NCBI GenBank assembly: GCA_964017235.1
Contig: OZ024940.1
Location: 26,603,615 to 26,667,614 of the forward strand
Direction: 5' to 3'
From: Sabellastarte sp. h YS-2021
Lineage: Eukaryota; Annelida; Polychaeta; Sabellida; Sabellidae
DNA: 64,000 bases
Positions within the stretch are counted from its first letter, which is position 1; every line of letters starts with the position of its first letter. A program made the position numbers and the translations under genes. Positions 13,101-25,100 of this stretch are shown one piece after another. The notes below the pieces were generated by a model, which searched no databases, was not told the origin of the DNA, and saw only the letters and a list, made by a program, of their open reading frames with translations.

Positions 13101-16100
13101 GAGTGTTTACTGTACCTGGCTTGTAGGTAAAGTAGAGAGTTCAATGTACCTGGCTTTGTAGGTGGAGTAGAGAGTTTACCTTACCTGGCTTGTAGGTGAA
13201 TTTGGTCAGCTTTCCATTGCACTGTGCATACACTGGGGGTATGAGGTGCACTCCACTTAATGGAACCAGTCTGTGGCTCTGGTGAAACATAGCCCGTAGC
13301 ATGTTCTCTCTGCGTTTTGATTGGTCAGTATCCCAGGTGGTCTTTGGGCCACACTTACTCCACGTGATGCTGATTCCAGGCCGTGAGAAGAGCTGCTGAA
13401 AGTTGCCCAGTTCACCGTTCATGATCCGGATGATCTCTTGCACGGAAGCCATCTTACCGGAAGCCACATCCAAGTCGGAGAGTCTCCTTTCAATGGTATG
13501 GATAGCTGCCTGTATAAAAGGGCTGGTTCCGTCTTCAGAGCAGTGTTTGGCATTGCACCAGGCATGTTTGATATCCAGCTCAGCCACTTTGGCATGTTGC
13601 TTGCCCAGGGGTTTGTCATAGTTTGGTACATGCACCCGGCATACGGAAGCCAGTTCTGCTAGATCCGTAAAATACCTGTCAAGAGCATTGTTGATGTCGC
13701 CTTGATCCCGGAATAAGCAGGCAGCCTCACTCTCGGGAGAATTCAAGGATCGGGCATTGAAGGTCTCCAAAAGGACTATTTTGATGGTGGGTGATATCTG
13801 TGCACATTTCTCATCCTGCATCCACACGTACTCCAGATGCTTGCTCATGTTTTTGGGGTCATTGAAGTCGATATGGTAGAAATACTTCGACCTCTGGCGA
13901 ATGGCAGACTCAAATTCACTGGCATAGGCATCCACCTTGTTTCGAATTTCTTTGACATCATCTGTATCCAGAGAGATGTTGTTCTTCCATCCCTTTTGAA
14001 TGGATTCTGTGCAGCTTTGGAAGAAGTGATGGAGAAGCCTTTTGATGGTTTCTGCTTTTTCCGATTCATCCTTGAGCTTCCAGTTGAAGGGAAGATCGAT
14101 TTCTTGCATTGTAGACAGAGCTTCCTCCATTGTGTTGAAAATTCCAGGTGTTCTAGTTTTTAACAAACTCTCTATAAATAGAACTCTTTACAGTTGAAGT
14201 CCACATTTAAAAACACACACCATTTCTGTCACTATGTAAAACCTTTCATGACACTTACAGACTTGTCGTAAGATAAGGCTTGGAATAAGCAAAATGCTGC
14301 ATAAGGGAAATAGCTTTAGTTAAAATGCCATGGATTCATGAAATCTCTTTTCAATAAATTTTCAAGTGTTGAACAAAGATGACAACAAAAGTAAGATATC
14401 TGTGACAACGTTACCTAGTGGAATTTATCTCTGAAGTTGTCATTTTGTTGTAGTATCATTATTTCCTTAAAATTTCTCCATTTAAGTGTAGATTGATGCA
14501 CTGACTAGTGTAGTGCCCAGGCCAATAACTAAAAACTTTATTTTAGATATTTCAACGTTGTACTGGCTACAAATAGCTTAAAACAGTCTTTGAAACTAAA
14601 TTTATGTACATTTTCTCTGCTAAGTAATCATATCCGTTTTTCAAACATCAATTCCAATCTTTGAAGGAAGCAGTTTAAAGAATTTCATTTTTATTGATCA
14701 CGACAAAGCATTCGATGTTCATTGTTTCCAATTACTTCTGCCAATAAACTTTTGAGATTATTTTTATTGATCACGATAAAGCATTTGATTGTCATTCTTT
14801 CTTAATGCTTCTACCAACTTTTGAGATTATTTTTCTGTTCTACTCACAAAACTTTGGCAATAAGCAATCTATAACTTTGCTTTAAACTATTGTCTGAATA
14901 TACTTTGTAACATTTACATATTCAGTTACGTCTATATACTGTGATAGGCACTTGCAATCAATGGGTATTTGTATGTCTAACTATTTTACCACAATAACAC
15001 CAGTGGGAGATTACCACCAGTAATCTTTGATATGCAAGTGTATCTCCTTTCTGAGTGGGCTTACTGCAAGATGTGTTAAAACTTCATGCCAAATTAATCT
15101 GAGACTTAAAGCCACCTTTTGTTACGAGTTAATTGTCTGACCAAAAAAAATCAGTGTTTATACTTCTGTGACAACCTTAACTCATACAGAACATTAGGAT
15201 TCAAACTTGAGCTTCATTAACAAACTGTTTTAGAAAACAAATATTGCTTTTCACAAAGCTTTTGGTGAAAAAAGCAATTCAGTTATATTTAAAACTTTGA
15301 AATGTAGGAAACATAGTTGTAATTTCTAAGAGAAATAGCTTTGAATATATATTTGGAGAAATGGGGATATTGGTTTTTACTAAAGTGACTTTAAGATTAT
15401 AAACATACTTGAAGTTAAATGTTACATGCTTTTCACCTGTTGGGAGGCCAAAATTACATAACACAAATACAATTCCTACCGTGTTGTCGTGTTAGAAACT
15501 ATTTAAGTTGATATGTTTCATTTGGACCCTTTATATTTCACTTAACACAATTCAGCTGTATGTTAAGCGCTGTCATCATTGACAGGACATTAGTAGCTCA
15601 ATAGTATGACTGCCAAGTATGGTGGTTACATATGAGCACAGAGAAAACTCTTAAACTAGAAAATCAAAAAAGTAAAATTATCTTTTCAGATGAAGTAAAT
15701 GTTTAGGCTCATTCCATAAAATTAAATGATAAAAAATGAAGTTTCTGAGTTTCAGTATCTATGTTAACCTTTTATAATAGTGTCTGTTTCAGTAAGACTT
15801 ATGATATATTTCTTTCAGGTTTGAAGATGGGACCATTTCATTTCTGGATATTCTTGCTCTGAATTTTGGCTTTGACAGTCTGCAGCAGATAGCAGGTACA
15901 TACAACATAAGAAATGTTCAATTTGCCACAATTTTTGTGAAATTCGCCCCTGGGGGTGGGGAGTAGTGAAGGGTGGGGGCGGGGGGGATTAAAAAGTAAG
16001 AAAAAGGTTTTTCATTAGGCGAGGTCAGAAATCCAATGTCACAAAAATCCTAAATGTAAAATTTGCCACAGTTTGTAAAATTTGTCTTGGAGGGGGTGGG

Positions 16101-19100
16101 GCGGGAGGGTGTGGGGGTTTGGGGTTCACCCTTTAGAACGTTAGACAAACTAATACCTTCTTGTATCAGGATTCACAGTGGTGTTTTTTTGTGAAACTCC
16201 CGACATTTATTATGGATTACTAACACGGACTGGCTCCCCCAGCTATCGCTTTTTTTGCCCAATCTTTTTGTAGTTTCAGGGAGTAAGTTCCTCCTTATGG
16301 GAAAGATTAAGTACTTGCAAAGCAGTAGATTAATAGTTAATACAGAGTTACTTTTATGAGAACATACTCGGTCTGCTCTGGTATTGAAGTCAAATATGGT
16401 GAATAATGAAATACAAGAATGAAGATACAGTGTCTTGAGAATGATATTAAAAACCACATCAGTCCAGTTCCCATGAAAAAAATTATTTCAGGCTCCAAAG
16501 TCAAAGTTGGGGTTTTAAGTCTGGTTCAACAGCCAGGGACATATTGGGACAGGTCCTCAGCATTGCCACTTGTGGGACTCGGACCCACAGAGATGACAGT
16601 CTATGATTAAATGCCAAACTTGCTTACCATTAGGCCACTGAGGACCTCAATGTTTTAGGCTCCATGGCAGACGTCAACCTGCACACTTTCCAGCTGGCCA
16701 GATTTGTGTACAGAGAGTTACATGGTATGGCTCATGATAACGGGGCACCTGCTGTGAGGCTGTACCACCACGGCAGCCATTTTGATGACATCACAGCGCA
16801 GGGACCAATCATCTGCTTCAATGTGCTGAGAGCTGATGGCAGCTATGTTGGATATTCGCAGGTAAAACACACCAGCAAATTAGCCGATCTTTGCACAGTT
16901 TACAGTCATCTTTTTTATGAGATCAAGAATGCAATCAGTGTATTTGGTTATGTGTGTGTGTGTCTACTTACAGGTGGACAAGTTAGCCCAGTGTGCAGAC
17001 ATCCACCTGAGGACGGGCTGCTTCTGTAACATGGGAGCCTGTCAGCATCACCTCAGCCTCACCTCACAGAGGATACGCCAGAACTACACGGTGAGCCAGA
17101 CAGATTCCCCTATCCTGTCCTATCCTGAATCCATCTGATAATATCCATTATTCTGTTCTGTCCTTTCTTGTCCTATCCTATCCTCTGCTAGCCTACTGTA
17201 TTGTATCCTGTCCTATCATTGTCTATCCTGTCCTCTGCTAGCCTACTGTATTGTATCCTGTCCTATCATTGTCTATCCTGTCCTCTGCTAGCCTACTGTA
17301 TTGTATCCTGTCCTATCATTGTCTATCCTGTCCTCTGCTAGCCTACTGTAATGTATCCTGTCCTATCATTGTCTATCCTGTCCTCTGCTAGCCTACTGTA
17401 ATGTATCCTGTCCTATCATATTGTATTGTGTCCTGTCTGATTGTATGCTATCTACTCTTGAAGATGGTAAACCGGAAACCTATTTGCAGACTGAAAGACA
17501 CTGAACCGGTTACATTTCGTTTTCTTGTAACCAAACCGGTTTCAGCACAAAGTCATTATTTTAACTTAAGTTTACTAAAATATTCAACTACAACAAATAT
17601 TTCACAGTATTTTTTTATAATATTCTATCAGTGTATCACCCCATTTTGTCCTCAATAGTCTTCAAAAAGCCCATCATTTTGTTCTTATTTATATGCGAGT
17701 TATGGTTCATGTACACATTTGAAAACTTATTTCTTTGCATGTAATAAAATCAAACGTGCCCGGTTTTTTGTCGAATTTCCGCTTTCGGAAACCGGTTCTA
17801 AAATTCACATTCAACCACAACACTAATGCTATCCTATCCTTTTGTAACACGATCCTGTACTGTCCTATAATATTGTATCCAATCCTGTCCTATCGTGTTG
17901 TATTCTAGCCCATTCTATCCCATCCCACTCTATCCTGTTACATCCTATCCTATCCTATTTCACAGAGGGAGTTAGACTGCATCATTGCATAGATGGGCAA
18001 TAGCTACTGTCAGGTTTTCAGTGTTGAGTAAATCAATTGTAATTTGAAACTATTGCACTTAGATAATCTCGTTTACATGTGTTATTCACCTACTTTTGGG
18101 TAAGCTATGGCATAGTAAAATTGCAGACCTGTAGCTCTTAGCATAGCTGAGCAACAGCTAGTTTCAGGTTATCACTATTGAGTAAATCAGTTGCAACTTG
18201 AAAACTTTTGCATTTACAGTATTTTGTTTAAATATGTGATTCACCTACTTTTCGCTCAGCTATAACATAGTAACATTGCAGACCTGTAGCTCAGTGCAAA
18301 GTGGACCAAAAGCTAATTGGAGATTCTCAGTGTTAGATTGTAACTTGAAAACTTTTGCATTTACAGTATTTTTTTTAAATCCGTTTTCCACCTACTTTTT
18401 ACACCGTAACAGCTAACTTTGTACTTTTGTGACCTTTTCTTCTTTCACTTCTACTCTAAAATTCAAAACACACAGTCAGCTGAGACAGCGCCCGTTCATG
18501 GGCACTGATTTCTTGTTTCCTTTTTTTTTTAGGCTGGCCATGTTTGTGGCGATGACCTTGGGTTAATTGAAGGTCACCCCACAGGAGCATGCAGAATTTC
18601 ATTCGGCTATTACTCCACCTTAGAGGATGCCTTGGTATTCCTGAACTTTATGTACACCTGTTTCGTGGAAAGTTCTGATAAGGTAGATTATATAAACCAT
18701 GGAAAAGATCGACTGAAGAGACATTATGGAAGTGTTCGGACATTGTCGGATGGTCATAGTTCTGGCAGGGATGGAAGCGGAAAGTTTACTGAAAGCGGGC
18801 AAAAGCTAGATTTGTTACAGAGTGGAAATGGCGTGGGATGTAAAGGAATTGACACAAGAACAATTGGTAAAATTGAGAAGACAAAAGAATCAAATAAAAT
18901 GAGTGTGGTTGGAGACAGTTTGTCAAAGGGTAGAAGTGACACACTATCAAAACATAAGGAGGGTGTTGAAATGTCAAGCGATGTCAATGGTTTAGATGTG
19001 GTGCAAAAATCAAACAAAGTTGAAGATTTAGTGCAAGATATATATGGTAAAACAAGGACCAAAGAAAGCTGTGATTTATTCGAGCCGGACGGTGGTGAAC

Positions 19101-22100
19101 AAACAGTAGAACAGTTTGAAAAAAGTAGGTCAGACGACGGCCAATCAGATTCACCGATGGTTTCTATTGGTGGAGACGTGGTTGCCAATGGATACAAGGG
19201 GGAGAGAGTGCTGACCAACATCTGCCTGTACCCTGTGAAGTCCTGCGGTGCATTCGAGGTGAGGTCCCAAACTTAAATAGGAGAGTTTTCATTTTCACAG
19301 GGCAAAGTATATATACATCCCGAATCCTGTTACTAGTGTGAAAGACGGTAAACCGGAAACCTATTTGCCGACCGAAAGACACTGATCCGGTTACGATTCG
19401 ATTTCTTGTACTCCAAACCGGTTTCCTCACATATTCATTATTTTAACATAAGTTTACCAAAATATTCAACTGCAACAAATATTTCACAGTATTTTGTAAT
19501 ATTCTATCAATATATCAGACGTTTTGTCCTCAAAAGTCTTCAAAAAGCACATAGCGGTTCATATTTACTTACAGTTCATGTACATATTTGAAAACTTATG
19601 TCTTGGCATTTACTAAATCACCTGTTTTTTCGTCGTATTGCCGCTTTTGTTACCCGGTTTTAAATTCGCATTCAACCACAACACTGCCTGTTACCAGTGC
19701 TTTAGTTGTAACTAAGCCTGTTATTTGGTTAGGAAAGAACCATTTTATTGCGCTACAATAGCTTACCATGTGGGACTGAATGCTTTATTAGTTGCCGCGA
19801 GGAACTATGACCAACGTCTCAGAAAAAAAGACATTTATTCTTGGCCGTAGCCTCAGGTTGTCGTCACGTGATCTGCCCCTTTGTAACCTCTTTTCTCGTT
19901 GGTCGCTGCCATTTTACAGTCTTTGGGAAGTATTTACTGCCGTTTTCTAGCTATATCTCAGTGCAGTTTTATTGTTATACCTCCCTTTTTATGTATTTCA
20001 TTTATCATTGTATAAAGCACATTCTGGCCAATTTTCAGCACTTCCGCTTTTGTAATTTGTCCTTATTTTGAGTTTTGTGAGCTCCCCTCGACTGGCTTTC
20101 TTCTGCGAGTATTTTAGTCGAGGATTTACTCGCGTTCTTTTTATTGCATTAAAAACATGTCTTCTCACCAGTCTAACAAAGACAAACCTCATGCAGCCAA
20201 ATGTAACCATTTCTGCCACCCATTTGATCATCATAACTACTGCCCTACCTGCAGAGGTAGGGCAGTAGTGTGTTCACTCTATTGTCTCCTTGTACTATTT
20301 GCTCGTCTTTTACTGATGAACAACTAGCAAAAATCAACCACAGGAAACGCTACTCTAAGAAATCTGATAAAGCAGAAGACAGATTCTGAGCTATTGGGTG
20401 ACAATTCTTCAGAATCCTATGGAGGCTCGCATGCAGAGTTAGAAGTGGCTGCGAATCGTCTCTTCACATCCCCGCCTCGCCCACAACCTCTTTCATTCGA
20501 GGCGTTATCTCTGCGAACTCCAGCTCGTACTGTCCCGCCTACACCAGGTACGGCTTTACAACAAAAAGTGCAAGCTAATCTCGAAAAATCTTTGTCTTCT
20601 CGCCTTGACATACAAATGGATCAGAAAATGGGGGCTTTTCAGGCTAGTATGTTGGAGGCGTTTAATAGTCTTCGTGAAGATTTTCAGAAATCTTTACAAA
20701 AACAAGGGGAGGTAGATCAGACCTCTTCTTCTGCTTCTAAAATGAACGCACCCTCCAAAGATATAGCCAAACCCTCGCAGTTCAGTAGTGCACTCGAGTC
20801 TATGGAGGTCGAGTATGGTCCAGATCTTCCTCCTCGCCTCGACTCGTATTCCAGTCGCCTCGAAGACGACTCGGCGCAAGTTCGTAGTTCTGGCGAGGAA
20901 CCCTCGAAGGTGGCCTCGACCAAACAAAAACAACCTACACACTCTTCTAGGTATCAGGTCGTGGATCCGAGCTCTGCCTCAGACCACTACTCAGACTACT
21001 CTGTTGACCCTCAGCCGGCCCCTAGGCCCAAAAGCACTCTGATAAATCAAAACACAAGTCGAGGGCCAGATTTTTACCATCATCTTCAGAGGAGGATCAG
21101 TCCCCTGAACGTAGGCATAGGTCCCCTAAGCCCTCTGGGAAGTCTTACACTGATCAGGACCACCCCCAAAATGACCCTGACCCTCCTTATTACAGGGAAG
21201 TAGCCTTGTCTGACATCCCATCTCAATATGCCGAGGAGGTGGATACGTTCCGATGCATCCTAAAACTTCCAGATCCTAGGGAATCCTTACCTAGATCTTC
21301 AACAGTGGTCATGGGCCTTGATGATGAGAAAGGCGGGCAAGAACTTAGGCCAAGAGGTCCTTCCTCCATGTTGCCTCTCAACTCAGTCATCAAGGATGCG
21401 TTTAATAAATTTGATCAGGACTTCCAGGCAGCAAATTTACCTGAGGGTAAGTACATCAAACCACCTCCCTCCACTGCCAAGTGGTACAAGGTAGGCCAGC
21501 CTTGTTTTGAGGACAAAATACAAGAGCTGAACACAGACTTTGCCAAGATTTGTATTTCTCCTAATCCACCTGGGGCTCCTATGGGCAAGGTCCCTATGCC
21601 AATTCTTAAAGAATTGGAACATCAGGCAAGACAGAATATTTCCACTCTCAATTTCGCTACTACTTTTGCCAAAACCTCTTCTTCCTGTAATGCCACTCTG
21701 GAGAGGTGTCAGCATAGCTTGAAAGCGACCTCCATAAAGGTCAAGTCACAGATCAGGAAAGGTGCCGACCCTAAAAAAGCAGCGAAACGTGGATATGAGG
21801 AAGCCTGTGAGTATTTGGATTTGTGGAATAAGACCATCCTAATCCAACACAGGGCCTTAACTTGCCTTAGTAAATCACTGGCCCATATTCTCCAGAGAGA
21901 ATTGTACTGAATGGGCAGTCTTGGCTTGCTAAGGCGCGAAGCCGAAATGACTCTGTTACAACCCCACTTAGTAGAAACCAGGCGCCAAGAACTCAGGAAT
22001 GCGTCCTTCTGGCAGCCGTCCTTGTTTAAATCCACAGTTGGTAAAGGAAGGCGAGGACTTCCTTCTTAATAAAGGCACCTCAAAAGATTCTCAGGGTTTC

Positions 22101-25100
22101 GGACCCTACCAGAATAAGCCCTTTCGTGGTCCCCACAAGAAAATAGGCTCCTACATGAAACGCCCCTATGGGGGCACTTCCTCTCAAAGCAGTAACCAAT
22201 CGTTTCTTCCAACAGGGAAAACAAAACTTTAGAGGCTCCAGGGGTCATTTTCGACCCCACAATAGAGGAAGAGGGCGTGGAAACCCCTCTCCCCAATGAC
22301 CCCTTCAAAGCCTCAAACAGTCCACCAGTAGGAGGTCGCCTCCGTTCTTTCAGCAGAGACTGGCAAGCAAACAATTGTTCATCCAACGTGTTAAACATTA
22401 TCACCAATGGCTACATTCTGCCATTCCTCTCAAAACCAAACTTGGTCAGATTTCCTCTGATAATATCAGAATACAAGGCCCTTCCAAAAGACCAAGCCTT
22501 AGCCGATTGCATCCAGTCTCTGCTGTCAAAGAACGCTATCGAAAGGGTAGAAAATGTAAAATCTCTCGGGTTTTACAGTCGCCTGTTTCTAGTACCCAAG
22601 CCTCACCAAAGGTGGAGGCCAGTAATAGACCTAAGCAGGCTCAACACTTTTCTACACGTAGAGGAGTTCAAGATGGAAACTCCAGAATCCATCAGGACCT
22701 CCCTGATTCCAGGGGAATGGGTAGCGTCGATAGATCTGTCGGACGCTTGCCTTCACATCCCCATCCATCCTCACTCAATGAAATACCTAAGATTTTGCCA
22801 CAGGTCTCAGGTGTTCCAGTTCACCTCCCTACCTTTCGGACTGGCCACAGCCCCCCAGGTCTTTACCATGATCATAAAGGAGGTGAAGCTCATGGCCCTC
22901 TCCAAAGGGCTCAGACTCCATCAATACCTGGACGACTGGCTGATCAGGTCTCAATCCCGGGAGGAAGACCTAGTAAACACTCAGGCAGTGGTAGATCTAA
23001 CCCAGTCCTTGGGATGGATCATCAATCAACAAAAATCAATTGAATCCCACTCAGATGTTTTCGTTCGTGGGTTATGAGTACCACCTTGAGTATTCAGCCC
23101 TTGTAAAACCCACTCAAGAGAGATGGCTCAAACTTCAGGATTTGATCCTACACCTCAAGTCAAAACATGTTTTGACTGCAAGATGTTTGATGTCTCTAAT
23201 TGGGTTGCTAGCCTCAACGGAGAAAATGGTCCCGGAGGGACGACTTCACATGAGGCCCTTTCAGTTTCACCTCAAGGAGCACTGGAAAAATCCTCAACCA
23301 CTGGACAGCCTCCTTCCTTGGACAGAAGCCATCTCTGCACACCATTTTTTGTGGTTTGGTAGTTTTACCTAAAATGCGGGTATTATCGCCCATTTAGCGG
23401 GAATTATCGGCCCTTGTTTTTTCCTCTCCACTGTGTTCAGTGGCTATATCTCATTAATTTACATCTCTCATATGATTTGTTCGTTGTTTCCCCTTGTTGT
23501 TTAGACCTCTTGTGAATTTTATTGTTAAATTTCTATACTCCAGTTTGCTTTCACTTCATTTGTCAGCTTATAGGTCCCCTTTTAGCTTTTAGGGTGTGAA
23601 CGTTTGCTTAGAAATTTAAGTTTTTCAGCTGGCTTAGTGGGGAGTATAGGGTGCCCGTGAGTCGCCCACGGGACGAACGACGTGACGGCTTGATGCTGGG
23701 ATGATTGAGCTGTAAGGATTTTAATTGGTCAGACTCCCTACAGTCCCTTTTCATCACAGCTTAAGGATACTGGAGTATTACTATTCCTTGTGCTCAAAGA
23801 TGTATACCCCTTGTTGTCTTGCCCTACTGTTGCTTTTCCTTGTGAATGTCTCGCGCATAGGCACTGAGCTGTGTGTCTCAGCGACCACTCAAGACTCTAG
23901 CGTCCTCCCAAGATCTTTTAGGCAGGCTAGCTGTAGCAGAAATGTACATCACTTTCCTTGTTCAACAAAGTTTAGAGGTCTGTCAATTTTGCTCCTACTG
24001 TGTGGTGATATTTCTCTAAACCCAGGTCCTATCTCATTCGGCGTTGTCAACTGTCGATCAGTCAGAAACAAGGGACCCAGTATTTCAGACATGATGTCTA
24101 CTGACTCTTTCAGTATATTGGCCATGACTGAGACTCACATTCGTCCATCTGACAATGACAGTTTCCTCCGCTCAATCACTCCTGCTGGTTTTACATTGTG
24201 TCATAGACCCCGTCTCTCACGGCTTCGGTGGTGGGGTTGGCTTTTTTGTCATTGAAAATATCAAATTCAAAATTCTTGATAGTCCTACATATACAACTTT
24301 CGAAAACTTAGTTATTGACATTGGCTCATCTACTAGTCCTTTTATGATAGCATGTGTTTACCGACCTCCAGGCTCATGTTCTGATGAATTTTTGGACCAA
24401 TTTCTTAACTTTTTTGAGTATCTCTCCTCTGTAAGTTCCTCATTTCTTATGTGTGGGGACTTCAACATTCATGTTGACACAAGTTCCAGTGACAGCACCA
24501 AATTTTTGAATTGTCTTGACTCATGCAATATTGCACAGCATGTGCACTCACCTACTCACCTACATGGTCACATCCTCGACCTTGTTCTTGCACCCACTGA
24601 GCCGAAGGTTGTTTCCAACGTACGAGTCGGTGGATTCTTTTCTGATCACGCTGTTGTTCATGGTCAGCTTGATTTTGCCAGTCCCACTGCACCCAAGTCA
24701 AACACAATCACCTTTCGAAGGTATCATAAGATAAACATGCAGAGTCTGATCTGTAATCTCGAAAAGTGTTCATTTGTTGCAAGTCCTGGCAGTACCGTTA
24801 GTGCACTTCATGACCAATACACAAGGGATCTGAGTAACTTGCTCGATAAACACGCTCCTCTGGTCACTCGTACCTTCACCAAAGGTGCTGCAGGTTGGCT
24901 ATCAGACACGTACTTGCAGGCCAAAGCAGTCAGGCGTCAATTTGAACGGTTCTGGCGGAAAGACAAGTCTCCACAAAATAGGGCTAGACTCCGTAAACAA
25001 ATTGCTAGGTGCAACGCCATAATTACTAAGGATAAGACCAACTATTTCAGGAACCTCATTAGTGACAATGCTCACGATTCTAAGAAACTGTGGCAGATTC

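Noticed and set aside
20394..21203. Stand-alone 269-codon gene inside MOCOS intron 8
   Set aside because: It lies between the DIRS A terminus and RT in the position of gag, shares the frame context of B and C gag, and is one of several fragments of the same broken ORF.
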